A stretch of 64,000 nucleotides of DNA from CAVPNY01 sp963706905 (GCA_963706905.1 CAVPNY010000014.1:62001-126000), one strand, 5' to 3'; positions 51,405-61,502 are shown, counted from the stretch's first letter. Notes: generated by a model from the letters alone, not told the origin. Made by a program: numbers and translations.

Positions 51405-53945
51405 CTAATCTGGAGTGTCTACCAACTTGCGCAGGAAGCGCCCGGTGTAGGAGGCTTCGACCTGCGCCACCTGTTCCGGGGTGCCCTCTGCTAACAGGCG
51501 GCCGCCCGCTGCGCCGCCCTCCGGACCCAGGTCGATCACCCAGTCGGCAGCTTGGATGATATCCAGGTTGTGCTCCACCACCAGCACGCTATTGCCGGCA
51601 TCCACCAGGCGCTGCAAGACCCCCAGCAGGCGGTCGATGTCGGCCGGGTGCAGGCCGGTAGTCGGCTCGTCGAGCAGGTACAGGGTGCGCCCGCTGCCCC
51701 GCCGGCCGAGCTCTTTGGCCAGCTTCACCCGCTGCGCCTCGCCGCCCGAGAGAGTAGTGGCAGGCTGGCCGAGCTGCAGGTAGCCCAGACCGACGTCGGC
51801 CATCACCTGCAGGCGGGCGGCGACAGGCAACACATCTTTGAACAGCTCCAGGGATTCCTCTACGGTCTGTTCGAGCACCTGGGCGATGTCCTGGCCGCGG
51901 TAGCGCACCGAGAGCGTCTCCCTGGTGAAGCGCCTACCGCGGCAGGCCGGGCAGCGCACTTCCACGTCTGGCAGGAAATGCATCTTCACCATCAGCATGC
52001 CAGCCCCCTCGCAGCGCTCGCAGCGCCCGCCCGGGACATTGAACGAGAAGTTACGGGCGGTCAGCTTCAGGCGGCGGGCTTCGGAAGTGGCGGCGAACGC
52101 CTCCCGGATGGGGGTGAAGGCATCCGAGTAGGTCGCCGCGTTCGAACGCGGGATGCGCCCGATGGGGTCCTGGTCAATGGTGATGACTTTATCCAGGTGC
52201 TCCCAGCCTTCAATTTGGTCATGCGTGCCGGGCTGCTCGCCCGCCCCATAGAAGCGCTGGCGGGCAGATCGATCGAGGATGTCGAAGATCAACGAAGATT
52301 TGCCTGAGCCCGCCACGCCGGTCACCGCCACCAGCAGCCCGAGCGGGATGCGGGTAGTGATCCCCTGCAGGTTGTGCTGGCGCGCTCCGTGGATGGTGAT
52401 GGCTTTGTGGTTAGGGATGCGCCGGCGCGCCGGTCGGGTGACGCTCAGCCGGCTATCCAGGTAGGCTCCGGTGAGCGAGCCAGGGGTGCGGGCCACTTCG
52501 GCTGGCGGGCCGGCCACCACCACGTGACCCCCGGCTTTCCCGGCGCCAGGACCAATATCCACCACGAAATCGGCGGAGCGGATCAGCTCGAGATCGTGCT
52601 CGATCACCAACACCGTGTTGCCCAGGTCGCGCAGCCGGCGCAGAAACCCGATCAGGCGCAGCGTATCACGCGAATGCAGGCCGATGGTCGGCTCGTCAAG
52701 CACATACAGCACGCCGGTCAGCCCTGAGCCGAGCAGGGCTGCCAGGCGCAGGCGCTGGGCCTCACCGGCCGACAGGCTGGGCGAGGCGCGCTCCATCGTC
52801 AGGTAGCCCACGCCCACCTCCACCAGCCGGTTGATGCGCTCGGTGAGGTCGTCCAGGATTGGCCGGGCAATGTTCATCGCTGCGGTGTTCAGGTGAGCAG
52901 GCAGGCTTTCCAACCAGGCTGCCAGCTCGCTGAGCGGCAGGCGCGACAACTCCACGATCCCCCGGCCGTCAACGGTCACCGCCCGGCTTTCTGGGCGCAA
53001 GCGGGTTCCCTGACACTCTGGGCAGGTCTGGGTGATCAGTTTTTCGTCAATCCTGTCGCGATAGCCAGGCTCCTGGATGCGCTCGGCATAGCGGCGCAGC
53101 AAGCTGGTGGCGATGCCCTCGAAGCGCCCCCGGTAGACGGTGGTAGGCGGCTGGATATCCGGGAAATGCCGGCGGAACTGGGGGCTCTCCACACCGTAGA
53201 ACAGCAGGTCGCGCTGAGCTGCCGGTAAATCCTTAACCGGCCGATCCAGTTCGAAGGCGAACCCATAATGCTCCCCGGCCATCTTGAAGGTGTTGCTGCT
53301 ATATTCGATATAGCGGATATCCCAGCCGTTGACCGCGCCACCGGCGATGCTCAGATCTTCGTTCACCAGCTGCCGTAAATCGGCCTGGTGGACCGTGCCC
53401 AGGCCGGTGCAGGTCGGGCAGGCGCCAGCCGGCTTATTGAATGAGAAATTTGCCATCCCAATCTCGGGGATGGCCGCGCCACATTGCGGGCAGGGGAATG
53501 TTTCTTCCGGACCAGCCAGCTCAACCTCGCCTTCGTCTTCCCAGTCTTCGTCGAGGGCATCATACGCTGGGGCAACCTGCTTACCGCAGGTCGGGCAAGG
53601 GCGCTGCCCCACCTGGGCATACAGCACCCGCAGGTAGGTGTACACTTCGGTGGCAGTGCCTACCGTGGAGCGCGGGCTGTGGTTGGTCAGGCGCTGATCC
53701 ACGCTGATCGATGGCGACAACCCGCTGATCGAATCGACTGGCGGCCTGGATAGCCCGAAGGTCGCCAGGCCGAGCGATTCGAGATACTGCCGGGCGCCTT
53801 CCTTGTACAGGATGTCGAACCCAAGGCTGGACTTACCCGAGCCAGACAGTCCAGTGAGCACAACGATCTGGTTTTTGGGGATATTCAGGCTGATGTTTTT
53901 TAGATTATGCAGGCGGGCGCCGCGGATGCTGATTTGCGATGGCAA
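51405..53945 (-). CDS. uvrA: UvrA-like excinuclease ATPase, short class
   Basis: About 846 residues. Two ABC modules: Walker A GLSGSGKSS and GVAGSGKSS, signatures LSAGEAQRLRLA and LSGGEAQRVKLA, Walker B VLYVLDEPTIGLHSRD and TLYLLDEPTTGLHPAD. Cysteine zinc modules are CPTC/CPQC and CERCEGAG with CPAC. At ~850 residues it is shorter than standard UvrA (~940) and matches the UvrA2-like class that lacks the UvrB-binding insert, often tied to DNA-binding drug resistance. TTG 53945 with AGGAGG is a better start than ATG 53963, which has no ribosome site. Confidence 0.85.
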   Translation of the reverse strand: MPSQISIRGARLHNLKNISLNIPKNQIVVLTGLSGSGKSSLGFDILYKEGARQYLESLGLATFGLSRPPVDSISGLSPSISVDQRLTNHSPRSTVGTATEVYTYLRVLYAQVGQRPCPTCGKQVAPAYDALDEDWEDEGEVELAGPEETFPCPQCGAAIPEIGMANFSFNKPAGACPTCTGLGTVHQADLRQLVNEDLSIAGGAVNGWDIRYIEYSSNTFKMAGEHYGFAFELDRPVKDLPAAQRDLLFYGVESPQFRRHFPDIQPPTTVYRGRFEGIATSLLRRYAERIQEPGYRDRIDEKLITQTCPECQGTRLRPESRAVTVDGRGIVELSRLPLSELAAWLESLPAHLNTAAMNIARPILDDLTERINRLVEVGVGYLTMERASPSLSAGEAQRLRLAALLGSGLTGVLYVLDEPTIGLHSRDTLRLIGFLRRLRDLGNTVLVIEHDLELIRSADFVVDIGPGAGKAGGHVVVAGPPAEVARTPGSLTGAYLDSRLSVTRPARRRIPNHKAITIHGARQHNLQGITTRIPLGLLVAVTGVAGSGKSSLIFDILDRSARQRFYGAGEQPGTHDQIEGWEHLDKVITIDQDPIGRIPRSNAATYSDAFTPIREAFAATSEARRLKLTARNFSFNVPGGRCERCEGAGMLMVKMHFLPDVEVRCPACRGRRFTRETLSVRYRGQDIAQVLEQTVEESLELFKDVLPVAARLQVMADVGLGYLQLGQPATTLSGGEAQRVKLAKELGRRGSGRTLYLLDEPTTGLHPADIDRLLGVLQRLVDAGNSVLVVEHNLDIIQAADWVIDLGPEGGAAGGRLLAEGTPEQVAQVEASYTGRFLRKLVDTPD

Positions 53946-54195
53946 GGGACCTCCTGGCAACATGGTCGTAGAAACCGATCAACAAGCGAGCGCAGATCGC
54001 GCCTCGTTGCTATTATACAACCCCTGCATTCTGAGGCAGGCTTACAAGTTAATTTCCAAATCTCTTGTGCAATCATGCATTTTTGATATATTATTATGGA
54101 TGATTGGCACGTTCGTGCAGGCGAAATCTGCCCAAAAATCTCCCCTCGCTCGTGTAATGTTTTCGGCTTGTTAGCATTGAACTAAAGGAGCTCCC

Positions 54196-54699
54196 ATGGC
54201 TAAGATCGATCCCCTCGTGCAGGACTTTCTCGCCCAGAAAAAGATCGCCGTGGTCGGCGTCTCGGACAAACGCGAGACGGGCTGCAACGCAGCCTACCAA
54301 AGATTTAAGGAAGCGGGATACAGCGTCAGCGCGGTCAACCCGCGCCTCACCACCTTTCAAGGCGATCCGTGCTATCCAGACCTGAATTCGATCCCCGAGA
54401 AGCCGGATGCGGTGTTTATCCTCACCAATCCCAAAATCACCGAACAAATTGTCCAGCAGTGCGTGGACCTGGGCGTCCAGCGCGTCTGGATGCACTGCAT
54501 GATGGGCACCAAACCCGGTCTGGCGGCGAATATGACCAGCGTCTCGCAAGACGCCGTGCGCATGTGCCGCGAGCACGGCATCACCGTGATCCCCGGCGCC
54601 TGCCCGAATCAATTCCTGAACCCGGATTTCGGTCACAAGATGATGAAGGTTATGTTCCGCACGCTTGGTTTTTACAAGGTCAGCGAAGCCCCGGGATGA
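54196..54699 (+). CDS. CoA-binding (Rossmann) domain protein
   Basis: 167 residues. QKKIAVVGVSDKRETGCNAA, YSVSAVNPRLTTFQGDPCYP, RVWMHCMMGTK and the end GITVIPGACPNQFLNPDFG match the YccU-type CoA-binding domain. It has no ligase partner domain. AAGGAG before the ATG. Function unknown; binding of CoA or a nucleotide is inferred. Confidence 0.85.
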   Translation: MAKIDPLVQDFLAQKKIAVVGVSDKRETGCNAAYQRFKEAGYSVSAVNPRLTTFQGDPCYPDLNSIPEKPDAVFILTNPKITEQIVQQCVDLGVQRVWMHCMMGTKPGLAANMTSVSQDAVRMCREHGITVIPGACPNQFLNPDFGHKMMKVMFRTLGFYKVSEAPG

Positions 54700-54741
54700 A
54701 GCTAATCCTTGTCGCCAATGCCAGGATATTCAGGTCAAATC

Positions 54742-54912
54742 CCGGGGGCGGCAAACCGGGAGGCGGCAAACCGGGGGGTAGTCGACCAGGAGGCGGCCAA
54801 CCTGGAGGCAGCCGGCCTGGAGGTGGCAAACCGGGAGGCAGCCAGCCTGGAGGTGGCAGACCCGGAGGCAGCCGGCCTGGGCGCAGTCGACCCAAGAGTA
54901 GCCGACCAACCG
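54742..54912 (+). repeat. 15-bp tandem repeat, about 11 units
   Basis: Degenerate 15-base units (such as GGAGGCAGCCGGCCT). All three plus frames are open: one reads P-G-G-(S/G)-(K/R/Q), another A-(N/D/G)-(L/R)-E-(A/V), like a pentapeptide repeat. An ATG at 54696 overlaps the CoA-binding stop and would read the Pro-Gly-Gly frame to 55001. Whether any frame is expressed is unclear. Confidence 0.65.
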
Positions 54913-54997
54913 CGTTGGTCGACCGCCAACCCGGGAGCTTCCGACCATCCACATTGGTCGGCAGGTCGCCTCAAATCTTTCCCGGAAGGGAACCGCG

Positions 54998-55588
54998 ATG
55001 AAGAAAATCCTTGTCACTTACGCTACGATGGCTGGCTCGACCGCCGAGGTCGCCCAGGTGGTGGGTGAGGAGATCGCCCGGAGCGGACTCCAGGTTGAGG
55101 TCCTGCCCCTCAGCGAGGTTAAAAACCTGGACGATTATGCCGGTGTGGTGGTGGGGGCGCCCATGATCCTGGGCTGGCACCGCGAGGCGCGCAGATTCCT
55201 CAAGCAGTACCGCAAATCCTTTGTGCATATCCCACTGGCAGTCTTTGCCATGGCGATCAGCCTGACGCAGACCGGCGAACCCAGCCTGGATGGAGTGCCA
55301 ATAACTGTGGACGAGAAACTGCCCAAAGCTCCTGAGAAAGCCGGCAGCCTGAGCTTCAAAGAGCGCTATGCCAGGCTCTCAAACTATGTTCAGCCCATTC
55401 TAAAAGCAGCCCGTCCGGCCAAACCGGTGAGCCTCGGTGTTTTCGGCGGGCGCATGGAATATGGCCGGCTAAAATGGTGGGCGGTGCTGTTCGTCATGGT
55501 GATCATCCAGGCGCACGCCGGAGACCTGCGTAATTGGGATGCCATCCGCGCCTGGGCCGCCAACCTACCGGCAGCCTTCCAGTTATAG
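54998..55588 (+). CDS. Flavodoxin-domain protein
   Basis: 196 residues. N-terminal phosphate loop VTYATMAGSTAEVAQVVGEE, then GVVVGAPMILGWHREARRFL, the flavin-side loop, as in menaquinone-dependent protoporphyrinogen oxidase (HemG)-type flavodoxins. A hydrophobic stretch near the end (WWAVLFVMVIIQ) may bind the membrane. It transfers electrons through FMN; no heme gene is near, so the partner is unknown. GGAAGGG before the ATG. Confidence 0.85.
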   Translation: MKKILVTYATMAGSTAEVAQVVGEEIARSGLQVEVLPLSEVKNLDDYAGVVVGAPMILGWHREARRFLKQYRKSFVHIPLAVFAMAISLTQTGEPSLDGVPITVDEKLPKAPEKAGSLSFKERYARLSNYVQPILKAARPAKPVSLGVFGGRMEYGRLKWWAVLFVMVIIQAHAGDLRNWDAIRAWAANLPAAFQL

Positions 55589-55590
55589 AA

Positions 55591-55639
55591 AGATCTCGGA
55601 GGTCTGTGGCAAACGGAGTTTGCACGACCTCCGAGATCT
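55591..55639. repeat. Palindrome family P, copy 3
   Basis: 14-base perfect arms (55591-55604, 55626-55639) and a 21-base spacer with GGCAAAC and GTTTGC, the same layout and spacer length as copy 1. Confidence 0.7.
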
Positions 55640-55659
55640 CCGATCTTCCAGATGCGGAA

Positions 55660-56558
55660 ATGAGCCAGAAAATTCCTTGGACCACCGAGGATATCCCCGA
55701 CCAGAGCGGGAAGATTGTGATCGTTACCGGGGCCAACAGCGGCATCGGTTTCGAGACTGCCCGCCTGCTGGCGCTGCACGGCGCGGCGGTGGTCATGGCC
55801 TGCCGCAACCTGGAAAAGGGCAGGCGGCCGTCGACCAGATTCGCAACCAGAATCCCCGCGGGCAGGCCATCCTGCAGCGGCTGGATCTCGCCGATCTGGC
55901 CTCGGTGGGACAGTTCTCTGAGAGCTATCTTGCGGAATTTGATCGGCTGGACATCCTGATCAACAATGCTGGCGTCATGGTGCCCCCTTACCAACGCACC
56001 GCGGACGGGTTCGAGCTCCAGTTCGCCACCAACCATCTGGGGCACTTCAAGTTGACCGGGCTGCTGATCGATATGCTGCAAAGCACCCCTGATGCGCGGG
56101 TCGTCACGGTCTCCAGCGGATTGCATATCTTTGGCAGGATCGATTTCCGTGATCTGAACAGCCAGCGCTCCTATCAAAAAATGCTGGCTTACTGCCAGAG
56201 CAAGCTCGCCAATGTGCTCTTTGGTTACGAGCTGCAACGGCGCTCGGCTGGCAGCGGAGGGTTTCCGATCAGCATTGTCGTCCATCCAGGTTATGCTGCC
56301 ACGAACGTGCAGCGCTACAACCCGCCGTTCAGGATGCTAAATCCGATCATGGCGCAGAGCCAGGAGATGGGTGCGCTGCCCAGCCTGTACGCGGCGACCA
56401 GCCCCGAAATCCACGGTGGGGAATACATCGGGCCGGATCGATTCTTTGGCCAACATGGATACCCACACAAAGCCCGTTCGAGCCCACGTTCCTATGATCA
56501 GGATTTGGCCTGCCACCTGTGGGAAGTCTCCGAAGAGCTGACCCAAATTCAATACTGA
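55660..56558 (+). CDS. Short-chain dehydrogenase/reductase, frameshifted near 55818
   Basis: From ATG 55660 the N-terminal frame reads IVIVTGANSGIGFETARLLA (Rossmann TGxxxGIG) and MACRNLEKG. The second frame continues as QAAVDQIRNQNPRGQAI, DILINNAGVMVPP, VTVSSGLHI and the catalytic Tyr-x-x-x-Lys in MLAYCQSKLANVLFG. They join if one base is added in the run AAAAGGG (55814-55820). It is a retinol-dehydrogenase-like SDR using NAD(P); substrate unknown. Confidence 0.85.
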
Positions 56559-56730
56559 TGTGGCTGTCATTCAGAGCAAAAGGCCTGAGCCCAAGCGCAG
56601 CAGCAGCGAAGGGGAAGCGAAGAGCCTTTATCACCCTGGCCTGGCAGTTGCCTGAGGGATGCATCGCTGCGGTAAGTGACGCTGCAGCTAAGCATGACAC
56701 ATTCGTAAGAGCTACAAGACTATCAGACCA

Positions 56731-58251
56731 TCAGCCTGAGGGACTAAACCCGTAGATCTCCCCGTATTTCGAGCGGAAATAGCGGATCAAAGGCTGCACG
56801 TCTAAATTGGGCTTGCCGGTTACACGCTCGGTGAGCTCCAGCGTGGTGTACTTCCCGCCTGGGCGGTATATATTCTCGGTCAGCCAGCCGAGTAATGTCT
56901 TAAACTGGCCATTCTCCAGTTCCTGGGGGATATCAGGGTGGGCTTCCAATGCCTTCTCATAAAACATCGCTGAAAGGATATTGCCTAAAGTGTATCCCTG
57001 GAACATTCCCCCAATAAACCCAACATACCAGTGCACATCCTGCATCACGCCGTCTTTATCATCGCTGGGGATAACCCCCAAATCTCGCCTGTAGCTCTCT
57101 CGCCAGGCTTCCGGCAGGTCTTTAACCGCCAGGCTGCCCTCCAATAGCTCCATTTCCAGTTCAAAGCGGATCATCGGGTGCAGGTTGTAAGTGACTTCGT
57201 CGGCATCGGTGCGGATTAGCGAGGGCTGGACCTGGTTAATGGCCCGATAAAAATTCTCGAGAGGGACATCGTTAAACTGTTCAGGGAAGAAGACCTGCAA
57301 CCGGGGATAATAATGCTTCCAAAAAGCCCGGCTGCGCCCCACCAGATTCTCCCAGGTGCGCGATTGGCTTTCTCCGATGCTGGCCGTATACGAAAAGAAC
57401 AGCGGGGAGGCCTCATAAGCCGGGTTGATCCCCTGAAAGTGCATGGCATGCCCGGCTTCGTGAATGGCAGAAAACAAACAATCGCTGATATCATCTTCTC
57501 TGACTCGGGTAGTGATGCGGATGTCATTGATTGAGAATGGCATGGTGAAGGGGTGGTGAGTCAGGTCCATGCGACCGCGGTCGAAATCGTAGCCCAGCTC
57601 GCGGATCACCTCATCTGAAAATCTGAGCTGATTCTCCTTCGGGAAGTGCCCGCGCAGGCAGGAGGCATCCACTGGCGGCTGTTGGCGGATAGCCTCGATC
57701 AACGGAACCAATTGTGCGCGGAGTTCAGCGAAGATCCGCCGAATTTCTGCGGCTTTCATTCCATAATCAGCCCGAGCGATGAGGGGATCAGCGATATGAT
57801 CGTATCCGGGGAAAAAGTCTGCGAAGCGGCGGGAAAACTCGAGGGTTTTCTCCAGGTATGGAGCGATCTTTTTCCAGTTATTCTCCGAACACGCTGACAT
57901 CCATGTCTGGTAGGCGGCTACCGAATGTTCCGAAAATTCGCTCATGAATTCCGGCGGGACTTTGCCCAGACGTTCGAATTCCCGGCGAGTGGCTCGCACC
58001 AGGGCTGCATCGTCATCATCGAAGGGCAGGCTCTCCGCGTAGGGCTCCAGCTCTTCCAACAGGCGGAGCAGATCGGGATCGACCAGCCTCTCCTGAGCAA
58101 GTCTGTCCAGCAGCGCAGCCAGGCGCCCGTGACCTTGTGCTGCTTTTGGCGGCATATAGGTTGATTGATCCCAGCTCAAGAATAAAGAAGCAGATTGCAG
58201 ATCGTATAGTTCCTGCAGCATCGTTTTAAATCTTTTTAATTTCTCTTCCAT
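56731..58251 (-). CDS. M32-family carboxypeptidase
   Basis: About 506 residues. Zinc site SAIHEAGHAMHFQG (HExxH) and the downstream family segment IRTDADEVTYNLHPMIRFEL, both typical of M32 (Taq carboxypeptidase). N-terminal helical domain starts LKRFKTMLQELYDLQSASLF. It removes C-terminal residues from peptides in the cytoplasm. The start is at the second of two adjacent ATGs (58254/58251), six bases after GGAGG; the frame is open further upstream without a site. Confidence 0.93.
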   Translation of the reverse strand: MEEKLKRFKTMLQELYDLQSASLFLSWDQSTYMPPKAAQGHGRLAALLDRLAQERLVDPDLLRLLEELEPYAESLPFDDDDAALVRATRREFERLGKVPPEFMSEFSEHSVAAYQTWMSACSENNWKKIAPYLEKTLEFSRRFADFFPGYDHIADPLIARADYGMKAAEIRRIFAELRAQLVPLIEAIRQQPPVDASCLRGHFPKENQLRFSDEVIRELGYDFDRGRMDLTHHPFTMPFSINDIRITTRVREDDISDCLFSAIHEAGHAMHFQGINPAYEASPLFFSYTASIGESQSRTWENLVGRSRAFWKHYYPRLQVFFPEQFNDVPLENFYRAINQVQPSLIRTDADEVTYNLHPMIRFELEMELLEGSLAVKDLPEAWRESYRRDLGVIPSDDKDGVMQDVHWYVGFIGGMFQGYTLGNILSAMFYEKALEAHPDIPQELENGQFKTLLGWLTENIYRPGGKYTTLELTERVTGKPNLDVQPLIRYFRSKYGEIYGFSPSG

Positions 58252-58602
58252 CATGTGCCTCCGATTTTCTTTACCCCGAAAACCACCTCTGGATTTAATC
58301 TTCCCCTGGAACGAGAAGGTATCCACCCAAGGGATATCCATCTCGTGATGTTGGATAATTTTACCTCTTCTTATCGCAATTGCCACAAATCTACGCTTCT
58401 AAATAGCAACTCCATTCCAAGCTCTAGCTTTGGCTTATGAAAGGATCATCATCGCCGACCTGCAGAAGGCATACGCCGGCAATTTCGGACAATTTTCCTC
58501 TTGACTATCTAGAATGAACGTTCTAAAATATAGCCCTCACCCATCTTGGGTGAGTGAGAACTTTGCTTCAACGACAATCAATTGCTAATATAGGAGGTTT
58601 CT

Positions 58603-59050
58603 ATGAGCCCAAACAAGGACACGCAAACGTCCCAGGGATTCACGGACGAGGAAAAAGCTGCAATGAAGGAGCGCGCCAAGGAGCTGAAGGCGGAAAGCGC
58701 GCGCGAACAAGAACAAGGCGGAAGGGGAAAGCGACGTGCTCGCCAAGATCGCCGAGATGCAGGAACCGGATCGCGGCATGGCCGAGCGGCTGCATGCCAT
58801 CGTAAAAGCCAGCGCACCGACCCTCTCGCCGAAAACCTGGTACGGGATGCCCGCGTATGCCAAGGACGGCAAGGTCGTCTGCTTCTTCCAAAGCGCGCAG
58901 AAGTTCAATGCGAGGTACGCGACGCTCGGCTTCAACGACACGGCGCACCTCGACGAAGGCGCCATGTGGCCGACCTCCTTCGCGCTGAAGGAGCTGACTG
59001 CCACCGAAGAGGCAATTATCAGCGCGCTCGTGAAGAAAGCGGTGAGCTGA
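58603..59050 (+). CDS. DUF1801 protein (3 of 3), frameshifted in a GC repeat
   Basis: ATG 58603 with AGGAGG. The first frame gives QGFTDEEKAAMKERAKELKA, the second, from about 58705, gives GESDVLAKIAEMQEPDRGMA, KTWYGMPAYAKDGKVVCFFQ and ALKELTATEEAIISALVKK, the complete known protein. The break is within (GC)4 at 58697-58704; one more GC unit restores the frame. Repaired length about 149. Confidence 0.82.
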
Positions 59051-59112
59051 GGACTGATTGCAAGTGTAAGCGACCCAGACATTTAAATCATCGGGCTTAT
59101 TCAGTAAAAGTG

Positions 59113-59152
59113 AGCGCGCCAGCGACAAATCTATCTTTCGCTGGTGCGCTTT
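59113..59152 (+). terminator. Hairpin after the DUF1801 gene
   Basis: 13-base arms (59113-59125, 59138-59150) with one G-T pair, 62 bp after the stop. Weak T-run. Confidence 0.5.
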
Positions 59153-59214
59153 GGGGGTCGCGCAATTAATTTACGTGGTCAACCGTGAGTTTGTAAAATA
59201 ACTTTCAGCCTCGC

Positions 59215-59772
59215 CTAGTCAATCTCGATCCACACTGAAGGGTCAGATAAGACATTGACTTTCACCTGAATCTTCATTCTCAAGTGGCCATCATCGATGG
59301 TCACTTCTTTGAATAACACCTCTCCAGGTGAGTCGATCGCCATATGGCTTAATTCATATTCCATCTCACGATTGGCTTTGACGATACACGCATGGCTGAG
59401 ATCGATCCCCGGCATGTCGACAGCCACAATCTGGATTTTGAGCGCGTCGTTCTCCGCTCCCAGGCTCACATCCAGGCTGCCGGCTGCTCTGGAACCATCC
59501 GCTTGGACTTTCATCCCCTCGAAATGGATGAAACCATCCTGCAGCTCCACACGGGTGATCTCGTCCAGCAGCTGGCCGCAGGGATCCTCTGAATGGACCG
59601 GCCCTACCAGGGATTGCAGCTCAAGCTCATCTACAGGGATATTAATATCGATCTCAGGCAGGTCTGTGCTGACCTCGACAGGGATAAATGAGCAGGCTGA
59701 TGCTGCGAGAGCAAGGACAGCCAAGGCGGCAGCGATCATGAAAACAGGGTTCTTACAGGTTTTGGGGTACAT
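59215..59772 (-). CDS. Lipoprotein of unknown function
   Basis: 185 residues. Signal and lipobox (AAALAVLALAASACSF), then a beta-rich domain with alternating hydrophobic residues (VELQDGFIHFEGMKVQADGS, EVTIDDGHLRMKIQVKVNV). Two cysteines (EDPCGQLL, SHACIVKA) may pair. AAGGA before the ATG. It resembles lipid-transfer-type barrels only in outline; family not named. Confidence 0.7.
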   Translation of the reverse strand: MYPKTCKNPVFMIAAALAVLALAASACSFIPVEVSTDLPEIDINIPVDELELQSLVGPVHSEDPCGQLLDEITRVELQDGFIHFEGMKVQADGSRAAGSLDVSLGAENDALKIQIVAVDMPGIDLSHACIVKANREMEYELSHMAIDSPGEVLFKEVTIDDGHLRMKIQVKVNVLSDPSVWIEID

Positions 59773-59974
59773 CTTATTTTTCCTTTTTTGAAAAGTTCTT
59801 TCGGGATTGTTTCTTGGATCTACTTTATATACGGAAATGTTTCAGGGGAGTCTCGCGGGCAGATCCTCCTCCAGAGGGGTTTCTACCCCCCTCTAGAGGA
59901 GTGTTTTCAACCGCGGAGAAGCTCAGAACAGCTCGTTTAGAATGGCTATGCGCATAAATCCTGCCTTCATCAGC

Positions 59975-60015
59975 AAAAACAGCCGCCTCCGGCAAACTCG
60001 GAGGCGGCTGTTTTT
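59975..60015. terminator. Two-way terminator after the 60039 lipoprotein gene
   Basis: 16-base perfect arms (59975-59990, 60000-60015) with A-run and T-run ends, 24 bp after the stop. Its loop GGCAAACTC recalls the spacers of family P. Confidence 0.85.
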
Positions 60016-60038
60016 CGAAAACTGCAAGCACTTTAGAT

Positions 60039-61457
60039 TCACTCGGATCCATCGACCAGCCAGGATGCGCCGATACAATCGCCAGGTAGCTCGTTGATCA
60101 GTTGCCGGTAGACTGGAACATCGCCACTGTGAGGGATAGCCCGCCCGCGCAGGTGCACCTCATCGCCCACCCGGGCTACGACCTTGCCTGCCGCATCCAT
60201 GATGACCACTGACTGATCCTCCAACCGCGCCGACCAATCAGCCGGCCAGAGCAAATTCATGTTGGACCCATTGTCGGTTTGCAGGTGGAGGCAGCGGTTA
60301 TAGTCTTCCGCAACCAGCACCCCCGAGATCGATCCTGAGTCCAACACTTGTTGATCAAGCGCCGGCTTGTAACGCAGGAACAGCACCTTGCGTGTCGCAT
60401 TCGGGATCACATCCAGGGCAATAAGCTCCGCATCCGATCGCAGGTTAGGACGCACCCCGCAGGCGATCCAATAATCTCCCTGGCAAGCGGACGGGATCTG
60501 CTGCTGGACCCATGTATCGATGCTTCCCCCGCCTCCGCCCATGTATACCTCCTCCCCTACCTGGGCGGCCACCTCCCCGCTCTCGTTGATCACCAGCACC
60601 TGATCTCCCGCGATACGCAGGGTGTACCCGGGTTGCCAGATGGGCACCAGGTTACCCCCGCCTCCTAGCGGCTGAACGTACAGACAGCCTTCCTCCAGCC
60701 GGAGCGTACCAATCAGCAAAGCCGTCATACACATTCCAAGTCCCTCGACCGGCTTTTGACGCGCAAAGGCGATGCCCGGCACGAGTGGAGTGAGCAGCAG
60801 GTCCATATCCCGCGCCGTCGATGCGCCTTCAACGACGGTCACCTCAACCCCTTCCGGAAGCTGCGCGCCGACGCGATCCAGCTCGGCTTCAAACCATTCA
60901 TGATCACTGACCGTTACCTCGACGCGATTGCCTGACACATCCAGGGAGGCATTTACATCAAAGTCGAGTTTTGCAAGCTCGTGGATAGCCTGGGCATAGA
61001 TCGTCTCGAGTTCAGCCAGGGTAAAGCGCGCCTGGCGCACCTCGACCTGCTGGGCAAAAGGTTTGCCGGCCAGGTATGGACGGATGGTCTGTTCTCCATT
61101 GCGCGTGAAAAGGATTACGATCCGAAAGTCTGGCTCATGCTCGATCCACAGTCCCCCAAAAGTGTCCGCCTCGTCCGCCTGGAGAGCGGCATTCAACGCA
61201 CCGATCCCCTCCTGAAACTGCAAACGGTGGATGGCCTGCTCCAGCGGGATGCCGTACCGCCTGGCATATGCTTCTGCGTCCACGCGCAGGCTTTCCTCGG
61301 GGCTCAGGACACCTTGTTCACCCTCAACTATTTCGTGTGTAGGAGTGGTGGTGCCTGAGAACGGCATCTCCGGTGTAGACGGTGAGCTGCAACCAGCGAC
61401 CAAAACGGCCAGCGCCAGAGTGGCGACCGTCCTCATAATTCGTTGGTTTGGAAACAT
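60039..61457 (-). CDS. Large lipoprotein with a duplicated C-terminal module
   Basis: 472 residues. Signal and lipobox (LALAVLVAGCSSP), a helical part with EESLRVDAEAYARRYGIPLE, a middle domain, then two similar modules: LEEGCLYVQPLGGGGNLVPI with LVINESGEVAAQVGEEVYMG, and NRCLHLQTDNGSNMNLLWPA with VVIMDAAGKVVARVGDEVHL. Each reads hydrophobic-Ile-Asn/Met-Asp ... Gly-Glu/Lys-Val-Ala ... Val-Gly-(E/D)-Glu-Val. AGGAGG before the ATG. It lies 45 bp after the 61503 gene. Function unknown. Confidence 0.75.
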   Translation of the reverse strand: MFPNQRIMRTVATLALAVLVAGCSSPSTPEMPFSGTTTPTHEIVEGEQGVLSPEESLRVDAEAYARRYGIPLEQAIHRLQFQEGIGALNAALQADEADTFGGLWIEHEPDFRIVILFTRNGEQTIRPYLAGKPFAQQVEVRQARFTLAELETIYAQAIHELAKLDFDVNASLDVSGNRVEVTVSDHEWFEAELDRVGAQLPEGVEVTVVEGASTARDMDLLLTPLVPGIAFARQKPVEGLGMCMTALLIGTLRLEEGCLYVQPLGGGGNLVPIWQPGYTLRIAGDQVLVINESGEVAAQVGEEVYMGGGGGSIDTWVQQQIPSACQGDYWIACGVRPNLRSDAELIALDVIPNATRKVLFLRYKPALDQQVLDSGSISGVLVAEDYNRCLHLQTDNGSNMNLLWPADWSARLEDQSVVIMDAAGKVVARVGDEVHLRGRAIPHSGDVPVYRQLINELPGDCIGASWLVDGSE

Positions 61458-61502
61458 CGTAGCCTCCTGCGCTCCACTGGGAAGGTACCACTTTCCCGCA
61501 CT

